Part shown: positions 32,001-47,000 of the stretch, one piece after another | Position numbering within the stretch: position 1 is the first letter of the stretch | Layout: the number at the start of each line of letters is the position of its first letter | Assembly: GCF_036417845.1 (NCBI RefSeq) | Contig: NC_089994.1 | Span: 16,944,001-17,008,000, forward strand | Length of the DNA: 64,000 nt | Source: Apteryx mantelli | Lineage: Eukaryota > Chordata > Aves > Apterygiformes > Apterygidae | Direction of reading: 5' to 3' | Translations under genes and position numbers: made by a program | Notes under the pieces: model-generated | What the model saw: the letters and a program-made list of their open reading frames with translations, nothing else | What the model was told of the DNA's origin: nothing | Databases searched by the model: none

Positions 32001-35000
32001 ACAGAAAATCTACACCATGGAAGGGATAACATTTTGGAAGGGTTTATGCATGTTTCATTTCAGGTCAAATTGCCCCCGCACCTAGTATAAATGAGGTGAA
32101 CTGGTAATGTCAGTAGCTTTCATGTTTTACAGTTAGTCAGATTCCCTTCATTCAAATCTTGCAGGGGATCTACAAGAGGAAAGCCATATTTATCAGAAGT
32201 TACATCAGTTAGGCTTCCTTTTAACTATTTGGTTTACAGTTGACACGAAAGACGTGAAAATATACAAGACGATTAAAGCTGAAAGCACAGAGAGAGGAAA
32301 CAGCGCTCTCTTACCTGAGGAGCTAGTTACAGTTAAAGGCTGTTTCTTGTTTTCCTTGAGTTTTTGCTCCAAGTTCTTCACCTTTTCCTCAAGCTTCAAC
32401 TTATCAGACTCCAGAGACTTAACTACTGACTGCAAGGTTTTTGCAGAAGCATTTTCTCCACGGAGCACTGTGATCTGCAAGAATTATGAGAGAACGTTTA
32501 GGCCGTCCAGAGCGAAGTCAAAACACCAGCGGAACATTCTTAGCAGTAAGGGCTAAACAGCCACCCAAAATAGGTCAGCAGTCACCTGAACTAGGCACAG
32601 ATATCTCAGGATTTAATTCTAAGGTTTAACTATGCTCAAGTAAAAAGAGAATTAGCCAACTCTTCAGCAGCAATCACACCAAGTCAGACACTTCCTAAAA
32701 CAACAGGCTTACAAAAGCAGAGCATCTAGCAGCCTGACCACCGCATCTTCAAAATTGTACCTCGTTTCTGAGCTTCTCCAGTTCTTCATCCTTCTGTGTG
32801 ATCAAGGCACTAGTAACACTGATGGATTTTTGTAAAGATGCTCTCTCTTCATCAATTTCTTTTTTTAATGTTGATTCTCTAAAAGAAAATCAAATACAAC
32901 CAGAAATCACCTAAGGAAAAGTTTATTGTTGTTGCCTAAAGAAGTTTAATTTAATTTCAAATATTAAACTACTGTAAAAAGTGGCTCTTAAAAACAAATT
33001 TCAATTCTGCACGTGACTGAGATTTTATATATGTATAAACACTTCAGATTTTACAACTGTGGAAACAAAGCAAAAAGTTTACCTACGTAGTACATGCCAG
33101 AATCTGCATATCATCGTATCCATTTGAATTTAAACAAACAAGTTAATAGACTGGGGAGATATAGGATAAACAAACATTTCTCACAGAATGTTCCACAAAA
33201 CCTAACTTCAGAGTTTTGTTACTTCTTGAAAATTATTAACAAGCAACAAAACGTACATGCAAAGCTCATTATACAAGTTGTCATGCAAAGCATTGATGAT
33301 GCTGGAAATATCAGCTGGTCCTCACTAATTTCAATAACATCGTGATTGCCAGAGATGCGTACTTTGAGAACTTCTGGGCCTTTAACAGCTACTGTTTCAG
33401 CAGAAAACTATTTGGAATTTGTTTTACTTCAAGAAAGGCAGCTTTAAAAAGAAATCCTCCAAACCATGCACAAACTCTCCCTGTGTACAAACAATTTTGT
33501 CCATTTTCCCAACTTTTTCAGTTGATCCAATAAGAGCTATGACTTCCACCTAGAATTACTGCTGGTGTCCTTAGAGCGTCATAGCTACAACATACCCAGC
33601 ACTAGAATATCCGAAAAACATTTGATGCTTTTTGTCTTCATGATCTAAAGATTTCAAAAGTAATCCAAAGAGTTAACAGGCGATGTGAAACCGCACCCGT
33701 GTGTCGGCACCACATTCACAGTTAAGCCCAGACTGGAACAGCCTCAGCACCACTGTTTAAGGCAGTGACAGGCACAAGGGCTCTCAGCAGTCTAGATGTC
33801 AGCCGACTGCACTAGCAGGGCTCAAGCATGGGCAGGATCTGGCCCCTTCGCTGGGCAGCAGCTGGCAGGGCATCGCTGAACTGAAGGCTACGGCATTCTC
33901 ACACTAACACTAGCAAGTCTTCCCGACAGGTCACAACACACACCCGGGAGTAACTGTGCCCTGATGCCTACGAGGGCTACTGGTACAGAAGTTCCTTACG
34001 AGCTGAAAGGTTTCTGTTTCTTTTTTGTTCGTTTATTTATCTAGAGAGCAACTAAGCTTCTGAAGATGAAGCCTGTTTTCTATGCAGTTTCATGCATCTC
34101 AGTTTAGAAAACCAGGCTCATTGCCCCAGAAGTTAGCTGCTCTTTCTTCTTACTAGTTTTGAGGAGGCTGATGATGAACTAACCTACCAGATGTACGTCC
34201 AGGACAAAATACGAAGCGTGAAGTAGCCAATACTTCCAAGAGACCAAATGGCATAATGATTTCATCCAAGTAACTAAACAAAACTACAATCTCTTAGGAC
34301 TGTTCAAGAGATTAAGAGTGGAACATGTCCCCGTGTGACAGTGTGCAGTGGGTAGGGGATAGCTGATAGGCCCAAACTGAAACGTTTTCATAACCATGGT
34401 ATCTACAGTTAGTGAGAGCCACGATACCCAGACCATGAAATACAGTAATCTCAGTGACTTAAGATAAATAGGAAACTCAACAATGAGAGCACAATTAATG
34501 TAATTCTTTCATTGTTAAGATTATACTCAGGAATGGAAGCAGCAAGTGGAGAATCTGGGGTTTAGAAACGCTGGTGTGGCCACCACACAAGAATCAAAAG
34601 GTTGGTTTTGGTTTTGGTATATTTTTACAATGAGAGAATTAATATAAACAGAAACACAACGAACTGCAGACTGCACAATCTTGCCTTCAAATACAAGCTT
34701 ATACTCCTGTTAACAAAAAGGGCAACAACATTTAATCGACCTCCTCATTATCCTTTGCCAATCCTGATTCCACAGAGCACTGAAAGCATGAGAGCAATCT
34801 CAGTTTTCTTCAGCAGGAATATTTACATGTTCTAGCCTAACCCATATTTTTAAATGCTTTGCTGAATTGGGTCAAGAGCTCGGAGCAGTGCAAGAGAAAA
34901 CAAGTGTGGGAAAGAAACGTCTCTCCAGTGTATCAGATGCCGGGGAAGGCGGCTGCTGAGGAGCACAGCTGCCCTTTGCAGTCCACAGAGCTGCAACTCC

Positions 35001-38000
35001 ACTGCGTGCTTTTAAGACTGGGGAAGCATTAAAGTACATCTGGAAGTTGCTGCTCACAAACTCTCCCATACCTGAGAGTTCGCCCAGGTTTCTCTGCTCT
35101 TCATGCAGCTGTAGAAGGGCAGGTGGGACCCCAGCGACTTGTCTCATGCTCAGGAGGTTGTTATTAAGCCAATGTTTCCACTTTTTGGTCAGATCCTCAT
35201 CTTAGAGGTCAAGACCAGACACATTTTTTGCACATAAATGGTTAGCTTGCCATTTATTGGCCTTGGTAAAAGGGAGGCACAAGCATTTAAGTGGTTGAAA
35301 AAGGCAAAACAATTTGAGAGCGTATACATATAAATTTACAAATGCAATATAGGAGTCTAGAATACTGTAACACAAGGAGAGAGAAACAAGATAAGAAAGA
35401 GGAGAGAAAACAAAAGGGGGGGGGAAGGTCCCTGTTTTGTAGCATTTTTTTCTTTTACAGGACGTTCTCTACAGGAACAAGACTTCAAACTTTATGCATT
35501 TCAGAGTGCCTCAAACTGGAGCTGTAAACTGGAAAGCCTACAAATATAGCAGGTATATGTCACTTTAACACCTTCCACTTGAGCCTGGATCACAGCTCAC
35601 TTCCAACATCAGCAGAGAATCTACCCCACTGATGCTCTCAGCTTCAATTTATAATATGATTCATAAGAGGGGAAGTAATTTTCAGGAGCATATGTTGAAT
35701 GTGAAATAACTAAATATTGATTACTTTCAAGAAACAAATCTTGTGGAAAACATTTATTTTATCAGAAGAAAATTGGTAGAGTGAACTTAAACCCTTCCCC
35801 TGCCAATTCATGCCCAAAACATGTGCTTATCTGAAGGAATAAAAAAAAATTACTAAAAAACTACTTTATCATTTCACATGCCATTTAAAAATTCTACTTT
35901 CATGAGGAGGTTAAACCAGATTTTGAGCAGTGTATGGAAGTCATGGGAAAGTGCGTTTTTTAGCCTTAAAGTTACCCAGATTCTTCCCTTACCACAAAAA
36001 TAAGAAATTCTAAGAATGAAGCAAATACCTTAAAGTGTTACTGGGCAAGCTTTAAAAATGCAAGATAACAAGAACCACATGTTAGAAACGTGGAATAGAA
36101 ATGCAAAATTCTGTAAGGAAGAACGAAATTTGCACCAAGGGGCTTTCTTGTCTTAGTAAAAAAATATAGATTATATTTTTTTATATATATATATATAATA
36201 TATATTGCTGAATATTTTACAAAACAAAAGCAAGACACCGAGGGACAAAAGCAGCCAAAATATGTACAACAACTTTACTTAAAAAAAAAATTATTTATTG
36301 TAACGTGGATAGACTTTCTTGAGTCTTACCATTAAAGACACACAGATATAGCAAAGGAAGCAAGGGCAGGAAAGGGAAGAGAGAGGAATGAAATGAGTAT
36401 CGATAAGTAGCGCAAGCTCAAAGACAGTAAGACAGTTAGCAACCCACAATGAATCTAATGAGCTGAAGTAACATAGAATCCCCTTAGATTCATAAATATT
36501 AAATGCTCATCATTCCTAGCTGGACTATTTCATAGAGAAAGTCTGCTAAAATAAAGGAAGACAATTTCTGTGGGTGGAAGGAGATGGGAAAACTGCTGCT
36601 AGAGATTTGACCTAACTGAAAAAAAGATGTTTCTTGTCTTAAAAGTCTGAGATACTGAAACAAACAAAGACGACACAACTCATCATCAGCTTCAGTGCAA
36701 TTCTGGAATATATACTTTATTTATTTATTTATTTATTTAGCTCTTTATTCAGCCTAACTTCTTTGTTAGCAGTAATGTGTCATGCATTATATGCATATTT
36801 TGACACCTGCAGTGTGTTTCAATGAAGCTGACTGTTCCTGCTACTCGTTTTACCCTTTCTATTGGAGTTTATCCAACACTGTTGAGAAACATGTCATTAA
36901 CCCAGTCAGAGCAAACTTGGGCATCTCAGTGTAACTGACTGGAGGTGAGCAAAGACAAATGGATCTGACAACCCAGAAAGTAACATTAAGATTCACTTTA
37001 ACAGTAACACAATTATCTAGGTTTATTTCAGGCAGCTCACACAGGGTAAAAACATACATAAAATTAACAACTCGATAAGTCCAGTGCAGATACAAAAAAA
37101 TCAAACTCAGGAGAAGAAAAATCAGAGCCACACACTTTGCTTTTTATAACTTACTGCAGAGTTTGAATTTAAAATATATATCAGAAAATGGAACTGCTAG
37201 AAACTATTAAGGCAGTCTTGGGGCCCCATTCCCTCCATCCTTCCCTCAAGGTAAAAGTAACTGCCAGGAGTTATACTATTTAAAATAACTCTCACAGCCA
37301 TTTAGAATATTTTTAAACATGTTAAATAATGGCTATAAACAGCTGCAAAGCTGTCAGCAGCACTAACATCATCCTCCTTTCCCCTCCCTTCCTCCACTTC
37401 AGCTGTTCTGGAGATAACCCTCAGCTGGTGTAAATTTATTAATTTCTGTACATGTCAAAAGGTCTATGATAATTTACATGAGCTTAAGACTCTTCATCTA
37501 TCTTTTTCATCTCTTCTTAAAAAACAAACAAACAAAAACACATACCACCTTGCAACTAAAGACTGAGTGATCCAGTTCAAAAGGTTGGTTAAAATTGGAC
37601 TTTCAACTATTTATTTTGCTTCTAATTATGGAAACTAATCAAACTGTTATGTTCTCCGAGGAAGCTTTAGCTTGTGTAATACCCCATGTGCACACTGATC
37701 TTTAAAAAAGTGTGATATTTAGCAATGGGACCCACCCCCAAATATCAAATTATTAGGGAATAAAGTGCTGAATAGCTAAAGATGTGCATGAATACCAAGG
37801 TGCCATTCACTGTTCTCTGCCCTATCATTACTGATACAGGAAATTATAAACAGGGTTTTGTTTCTTTGTTTCTCCTGGAACAAACGTGGTGTCATGGAGA
37901 GCTGCATCTTTTTCAAATAATTTATATAAATTCTTTCAGAAAATCTACATTTTTCTAAGCGTACTGTGGCACTTAGCCAATTAGCTCTCCCTATATACAA

Positions 38001-41000
38001 CAGAAAGACAGCACATTTTGTAATTGGGACCATTTATCGAATAGTGGAGTTTACAAAGGGATGCCCCAGTCACCCAGGACAAATCTCCTGGTATTTAAAA
38101 ACAGTGCTGAATGAACCACAATAACTACTGTTACAATGAATATCTCGAAACTATAAAAACAATAAATTCAAAGCTGAAATCAAAGCCGGGGGTGGGGGGG
38201 GTTCCATCCTTTTTTAATAACAATCCTTAGCACCACTAAAATGTTCCATTATTCTGTAAGAACTTAACTGGTGAGGGATGTGTGCATGTTTCTCACACTG
38301 ATGGGCAATCCAATACTCCAGAGCAGACTAAACCCAAACACTAAGCTGGTTACTGAAAACGAAGAGGAACTAGCATAATGCAAGAGGTGCATAACTAAAT
38401 AAGAGGAAAGGGTAAATACCACTTCTTAGCATGTTCCTATATTAATACGGATACATTTTCATCTCACTTTTAGTAAAGAAAGTGTAGAGAATGCCATCTA
38501 TAAGCCAATCTGCGCAACAACCTCAGGACTTTTAAATATCAAAGAACTTTTCTTAGTACTGTTTTCATATTATGTTTTCTCACGTTTTCTGTAGGAATCT
38601 GTAGTTAAATGCACATCAGAAGAACTTACCTCTTTTTCATCTCTAATAACTGGTTATTGAGTACTGATCTCTCCTCTTCCAGCTAAAACACAAATACGAA
38701 AAGAGAGAAGAGGGTGAATACATTAAGAATTGTTTGCTTAGTTTAACACATCATAGCACCATTATCATCATAAAACAAACTTGGAAGAGGTTATGAAGCA
38801 TAAAATTCTTCTGTCAAAGTAATCAAATTTTCTCCTGGGACAACACACAGACAAACACAAATTGTTCAGCGACCAGGAATATTAGCTAGTAAAACCTTCA
38901 ACTGAAAATGTTGTTTCTGCAGGTTCTTGGGGTCTAAATTGACAAGAGCACATGGGTTAAAAAACAAAAACAGAAGAAAAACAAGAAAACCCACAAACAG
39001 ACAAAAGACCCCACCACAGCAGATATACTGGAATAACTGAGAGCCTAAATATCTTTCAAGCCAATGAATTTTTGTTCCCCATTTCATCCTTTTTCCTTTC
39101 TTAATAATTACTAAATGGCCGGTGTCAGTAATTACTGCCCCAAAAAATTGCTTATACTAACAGCCACATGTGCCTTGAACACAATCTCTGTTTAGATTTC
39201 ACAAGCTTTCAATGTCCATCCACAAATATGGGGATTTAAAAAGGAAGCCTCAGTGTCCTGGGAGCAACAGGAAAGTCTATTGCTGAATAAATACTTCTAA
39301 CACACTGCAGACATTCCAGTTCGGCACAGACAGGCATAGAGAGTATATAATCCTCTGTACAGAGCAGAGGAAAGCACGTTCCAACGAGAAGGAAGCTCTC
39401 TGCCAGCCTCCAATTCCAGGCTAATGCAGCTCACCTAGATAATCGTCTCCTCCATATTTTATGACAACTTACCTTCTCCTTTCATGTACTGACATGGAGT
39501 AAGCCTTCCAGGTTTAGGATTAACGGTATCGTTTTGCTAGGTCTTAGTCAGACAACTTTACTTGTATGATTAACAGATACCATAAGAGTGTAGAGAAGCT
39601 ATATTAAAAGGTCCCAAAGAAATCAAAATGTCTCTCAAACGGCAACTGACCACAAGGATGAGCTGTGTAAGGCTGCTGAGCAGCTTAGTAGCATGGGGGT
39701 ATGGCCAAAGTTTCCCTGCAGGCAAGTCAAAAATAGCAATTCCACTGGCAGCACAAAATACACCCCCTGGTTTTGAGGATTTTTGTCTGCTTCCTACACA
39801 CTGGCAGCCTATATGATCATTCTGAACTCCCTATATCTATACAGCCTGCTGACAAAGAAGAGAGGAAAAAAGCATGGGAAAATTCTGAGAAATGTTTCAT
39901 CTGTAAATCCCAGAAATGTTCTGTTTTATCGTGATTCACACAAGGAAGTTCTGTGGATGTACCCCATTCGGCCACCTCTCCAGAGTCCGAGCTCACTGAA
40001 GGCTACAGCTTAGCTGCCCCCTCTCCTCCCTCACACCCATATTCCAATCTCTCGCGCATCACGGTTTTCCAGCTGGGTTTTTTGGACTAGTTCTCCTCTA
40101 TCAGCATTTGCGTTCCCCTATGGCCATACAGCGCACCTTTAACCTGGCACCAACGAGCCACAGTCCACAAAACAAATTGCTTCATTTCCCCAAGATAGCT
40201 TAACTTTTGGGGGTTTATGCTCTGACTGCCACCTGCAGCTGGAAAACCTCATACTGACGCTCTTCACCCTTTGCTCCCCAGAGGCCATGGTCCACAATGC
40301 TCCAAGATGCTCCTTTCCCCAACCCAGAAACACTCTTCTTTCACGTCAGCTTCCTTCAGGAAAACACCGTGAGCAGAGAAACTGTTTCTGAACTTGTTTA
40401 CCTCAGAAATCCTTCAACATTTGTAGAATGCCCTAAGACTGCGAGCATTAGCCTTGCACCTCCCATCCCTGTTAGTAACCCGGCTGGCTGGGAGGAGCCA
40501 GCTGAGCAACGCTCCAACAGGCCAAGCTAGGAGCGGATTTGAGAGAGAAAAGCAAAAGGAGAACAAGATGCTAAGGGAGTCGTGCAGCTTCTAAACCGCT
40601 GCTGCAGCTGCGGCCAGCCGTGGATCAAGCCTTGAGCAGCTTTGCGGCAGAAGGGGAGAAAGGCTCCCTCTTCTCATCCACGTTTCTCCAGCAATCTGCT
40701 CACTCTCTTTTCTACAGTTTTTCCAATGAAATTAAAAGGTCTGGGGAGGTCTGGGGCTCCCCCAAATATCACAACAGATAATTTGAAGCCAGAGAGTTCC
40801 CCAAACTGAATATCTATCTGACTGGGAGTCTGTAACTAATTACAAACAGCTAATTATTTATGAATCAATATAGATAAAACCCCCTCAGCATCTTTACTAT
40901 AATACACTTTAACCTTTAGATGTCAGGATAAATCATTCATGAAACAGTATTCATTAATTTTGCAAAGTGTGTCACATGCAGCCACAGATTCACTAACCCA

Positions 41001-44000
41001 ATTGACTAACATACTTGCTAGAATTTATATAGTTACCATAGCAACTGCTCAAAATACTTAAAACATATGCTTGCTACCTTTCTTACTGCATTTTAATAGG
41101 CACATGCCACGAAACTTGCACAGACCGAAATATTGCTACATTCTTGTGCTTTCCTCCCTGCTGCCCGCTTTTTCAATATCCACTGCATAAAATGCAGCTC
41201 CACAAGCGATTCTGCTCCATGTTAAACCTCTTCATTGTTAGGATGGACACTTGATCTCTAAAACCAAATTGAGCAATTCTTCACAGTAACATTTCTTCCT
41301 CTCTCGCCCTAGACAGCTTCAACTGTGAAATCCAGAAGCATGCTGTAATTTAGTGCCCAAATACGCTGTACGTTCACCCAAATGACAGCAAAGTGAAGGT
41401 GGCAGGGGAATTAGTGAGATTGCATTAGCCTAAGATAGCCCTATCAAAGCTAGATTCCTCAAGGCAAGCTAGTTTCGCAACCATTTCATTAAGAGAACCT
41501 GGCAGAATCAAAGGTAGAACGATTGGACTGTAAGTTTAGGTTAGGTAAGATCTAAAGAGAGATGAAAAGAGCGCTATTCCTCAAGGTAATAGGAGCTTTC
41601 TATCAGACTGAAAAGAAGGGTTAGTATCTTACGCACTCCAGATGAGACAGGGAATGCTTTTTAGGAGAACATCTGCTTTCACTCCCAAGCAACCAGGAAA
41701 TACATGACAGTTCAGAACAAATATGCAGCACATTTCACCAATGTAAGCTGAACAACACTGAACTGAGAAGAGCTGCATTCATTAGTTATGGGACACCTGG
41801 AGGAATACCTGCGTTTTATATGACACCATTTCACCTTTGTTCCTTTTGCCATGATAGAATTCCCTGGAATACTGAAGGCCTCTCTCCAGTCTTTTAAAAG
41901 GCCATGCAGTTCATTAGACCTAAATGCACTGTGGCAAAAAAACTGTATTTAAGAAACATAACAGCCAGTATTCCCACGTTTGCAAGATTTAGACTAAGTC
42001 TTCCTCACAGAAAAGAATTAAAATGCAACACAAATGGCTAAAGAAGGCAATCAGACCATTTCTCCAAGCTCCAGCAGACCTCCCAAACACTAGATCTTGG
42101 AGCCTTCTACTCACAGGCAGAAAAGGCCATGGTGCAAGCAGACTGAGACTACTCCAGTTTCCAAGATGACTGACTATTCTTTGTGCTTCACGGATTACAG
42201 CTCTCTGTCCCAGGAATAGGAGAGGACCTCTGCTGACAGATCCACAGCTAGGCTGGACACAGTCATCAAGGCTGAAGTGACCACTGCCAGCCTATGCCTT
42301 GCGGGCTGAAGGGTGGTCTGACTGCCACCTCTGGCTACATAAGACAAGCAGAAAGATTCGCCCGATGTTGCTGAATCCTTCTCAAGTTACAACCTTTTCT
42401 GAATCTGACAGGTTACCCTCAAAGGTTCTGAAATAATTTAAGAAAATATGTGGGAGGGGGGAGCAGAGCTCCCACTGGCTGTTCAGGATGACAGCGTTCT
42501 CTTATCACATCACTACTCAGATGCGGCATGAGTCAGTGGCTGAGCCCACACGTCTGGGACTCTTGTTAATCATCTCCAAAGGTTCTTCAGGATGAAGAAG
42601 CTCATGTATTACTCCTGTCAGCAGCCAAAATGGTTTAGAAACAGGACAGATTCTGTAGTTACCCATCCTCAACATTTCAAAACAGGTCCCTTGGAGAAAA
42701 GTCAGCCTCTTGGCTCTAAAAACACCAGGCTCCGTGGCAGAATGAAAAGGATCTGTTCAGCTGTCACTGGAAACAGGCATACCCTCTACTGCACAAGTGC
42801 TATCTGAGAAAGACAGTACATAGGTCTTATACGCTCTTGCTTTTGAACTAGGTCTTCTAAAGATGCGTTCATGGCATGGCTGTCACCAAAACGTTCCAAA
42901 AGAGAAAGAAAAATAAACCCACCACATTACCACATTTAACAGCTGTAAGTCTATCATTTTTTGGCAAGTACCAGTGTTACAAGCTGTATACCTGTAAATG
43001 CGTAATTTAAGATTCCAATAACGTGCAAATGCAGTGATGAAAAAATAAAATAAAAATAATGAAAATCTTTCCTTGCTGTAAACTACTCCAAGAAAAAAAT
43101 CTAACATCAATTCCAGTCCTCCAGTACTCACCAAGTGGCTGCAACAGTGTTCATGTACAGTATGAAGTTTGAGCAAGCATGCATGCGCATAGCACTTCTT
43201 ACAGAGAGAGCCCAAGTAGTTTTAAATAGGGTTCTGAAAGACATCCTAAATACTCTTTTTTAGTGGGGAACGGGAGGTAGGAATAAGGAGAGTTAAATAG
43301 CTAGCTTCCCTTAGCACAGGGTAGATCAAGATTTCCATAGTTGTGTAACAAAATTGCTCCTGACAGAAATAGCAAGTGTCTTTTAATACATTTGGTTAAA
43401 GCACAATAAATTTATGCTTCCTTCCAAGCCTCCTAAGTATCCTTTACGGGTTACGTAACCTTCTGTTAGCCTGCAGTTCTAACCTCCCAATGCAGGTGGT
43501 TTCCAAATTTATTTTAAAACATTCTCAGAACAACTCGTCTTTAAATCACAAACACACAGTGCAACGTCACCCAGACCTCAGTGGAAACAGCACGTACACC
43601 GCTTTAAGCCAGTCAGACTGCAACAACCTCTAGCCATAGATCAGGAAATGTTCTAGCCACTCTACCTTCTGATGACTTGTGACTTCGTCCCTGCTCCTGC
43701 CCAGCTCCTCGGCAAGTTTCACGTTCTCCTCTTGCAAAGCTGCAAGCTGCTGGGACTTCTGAGCAGCTGCCAGCTTCAGCGCTTCGCTGCGAGGACAGAG
43801 AGTGCATGGTTACCATAGGAACGAGGGAGGCAAGAAAAAACTGGGGGAGAGAATCGGCTTCACAGCTTGGAAAAATACATCTAGGTCACGTGTCTAATGG
43901 GATCTATAATACAGGCGACAAGCTATACCTCCGATGCACGCTGAGGTGTCACCCTGACAAGCAGCAGCAGCAGCACAAAGCACGATTGCTTCCTGTTCCT

Positions 44001-47000
44001 TTAGAGGCGCTGGATGCTCGCAGAAACGCAGTGCGAGCTCACGCTGTTTGTTCTGCCTGTTTCTAATGATCAACAGATCCTTGGATTTACCAACACACTC
44101 AGACAGGGCACAGTTAGAGAAGACCGTCGGTGAACTTGAGAGCCCAGACTTTCTCGTAAACGAACGTATCTGAGTAGTTTGTAGCCAAAGCTAAAACATG
44201 AGAATTGTCTAAAAAGAACTTGTGATCCCACTTATTTAAACACTCCCTGTGAGGTCTGACACCCAAACATACAAGAATGGGCAAGATCACATGGGCAAAA
44301 CAGAAACTATCTAATCTATTCTCATTTTAACAGCTACAAAACCAAAAAACCAGACAAAACAAAAACTGAAAAATAAAGATGGATTTGCTGGTTTCATTAG
44401 CTTCAGTTGCTACTAATAAGTCTGGTTTCCTTAAAGTAAGTTTATTTTCAATGCATTTTTGAAAATAAAATTTTTCATGCTTGCGACACAAATCACTGAG
44501 ACAAGTTCCTGAAAGACAAGGTCAAATGTTATAAAAAAATTAAAAAGGCACACTGTTTCATTAAACAGTAATTTTTATGACTGTGTTTTGTTTTCATAAA
44601 AGGAAACTCAGTACTCCTATGTGCCAATATTACACAGAGTTAACTCCTGACTGGAATATTAAAAATATTTTCATGACCTTGGAAGGCAGAAGAATCCATA
44701 AGCCATAAACTTACTCGACACTTCAAAAAATAAAAACACTGGTCTATTGATCATTTGGCACATGTAAGCAAAGGGAAGCCTGATGTACTTTCAGTCTTTC
44801 GAATGTAACACGACTAACCCAGGTTTTCCAACTATCCCCTCCATCTCTGAGCTCCAGCTATATCAATTCATCAGTTTTCAGGTTCCACCCTGACGAATTT
44901 CCAGTGGAGTTTTTCATTTTAGATCAATAAGAACCAGTCTGACTGGATTAAACAGGCAGCTTCACATCAATGAATATGGAAATAAATTATCTCGGTATGA
45001 CTCTACTTGCTGATGCAGGAATATACTTACTTTCAACCACAATTATTTGCTGAACTGCAGTACTTATCAGCTCTCTCCTTTTTGCTTTTAGCATTAAAGT
45101 ATGGATTTAGGGCATTATAAAAAAAGAGAAGCAAAAAAAAAGAACACACACATAATACTATGGTCAATTTGCATGAAACACTTCTCTGCCATTTTTTAGT
45201 ACCAAGGAATTTTAAACTGACAGCTGCAAGAGCACTTTTCAGTATGCAAAGCTAAATGAATAGGCAACACCCAGCTAGTGTCACTACCTAAGCCTAGTTT
45301 TACACGGCGAGCTGGTAAGCTCTTTTACGAACACACCACTTCCACTGTAATATCTTCCCACCTCCCAGAGCCACTGCTGCAAAGCAGCAGCGTGTCCCTG
45401 CCTCGAGGCAAAGCTCCCTGCGGGCAAGGTCGCCCCTCTGCTCCCCTTCACAAAGGCCTCCATCAACCCACCTCTCAAAGGTGTTCTCACTGCCCAAATT
45501 TCTGCTGATCAAGAAATGTCTATTATCAATCTAATTCCTTACTAAAAAAAAAAAAAAAAAGACAACATAGAATAATTAAGACCGCAAAGATCAATTAAGA
45601 ATGAACTAGACAAGCTTCCACATATCCAGTGTCTCATACCGCTGACGATTAGAGACCACATTCAGCAATTGTCTATGACTAAGATTTGCCTTAAGGAAAA
45701 AAAAAAAATCACAAATTGATCAAGATCATGAGAAAACCTTTCAGTGCTGACGGTTACAAGGAAGTAATTTCTATAAATAATTTCTGCCTGACAAATTACA
45801 GTCTAATATATTTTGTCTTCCCATGAAACCAGATTCTGCTAGCCCCCTGCTGTCCTAGCATTAGAGCAAATAGTCTGGAAATAATTATTTTGCTTTGGCA
45901 TTTCCCACAAGCATTGAGGCAGGTAGTAATTGCTCATGGAATTAAATCCTGTTGTTTGTAAAGGAGGTTTCTCTCTATATAGACATTCAGCTTTTTTTAA
46001 AAGCAAGCAGAAAAACCTGTCAGTTATATAGAAACTTAGCATTAATTCTGCGTTTTCCTTTCCTCTGTGGCCTGCCTTCATCTCAGACCGGTGATAAAAA
46101 CTATCAACAAAATCACTTATGGAAGTAAAAAAAAAATAATAATAATAATAATAATATAGTCAAAGCTACTCTTAGTTTTCAGTTCAAATCCAGATTCCAG
46201 CTCTTGCTTCCATTAGTCACCAAATTCTTTTCAGAATGCGATGGGAACAAAGAGTTGTTATTTCATGTATCACATCTCTGAAAGCTGGGGGATATGTAGC
46301 TGCCACTGCAGGGCAGATATAACCAGGCTGCATTTTTATTCATGGTGATAAACCAAAAGCTTTGATACAATAAGATTCCATAGGGTAACAATTAATTCCC
46401 ATTAGATGCTTTGCAGTTAATTTGTTGTATACAGTGTTACACATTACTGGCTTGTAGTATACAAGAGGTAGTTTCTCAAATGAAAGAAGTTATCTAAAAT
46501 TAATTTATGTTTATCACATAGTGCTGCTGAGTAAGAATGTGCACATGGACAGTTATGACTAGGAAAAAGCCAATGCACAATAATTTGTTATTTTGTGGTA
46601 GTTTGTTCCTGCTGCAAATCTCAATTTCAGACTGTATGCTATCAGTTAAGAGCTCATTATTTATTTAAAGGATAAAATGCATAGGCTGAATTGCAGCAAG
46701 GGGACTTGACATTACCAAGAATGTCTACAATGAAAAGCAAAAGTTAGAATAAAATCATCTTTAATTCAGAGCAGCTAACTCCCAAGTTAGCAGTAAAACA
46801 GCAACAGAAACATGAATCTAAGGTTTTAAGTCAGGTCACGAAATTCAGCTGCTGCTTCCCCCCACCTTTTTAATATATTTTGAAAACTTATTGTATTCAT
46901 TTCCTGTGAGAACAAATGACTACATTAACACCGCTAACTCAGAACAACCGCAAGCCCAGACGACAGACCAACCTGCCTCACACCCTTTCGTAGCATCTTT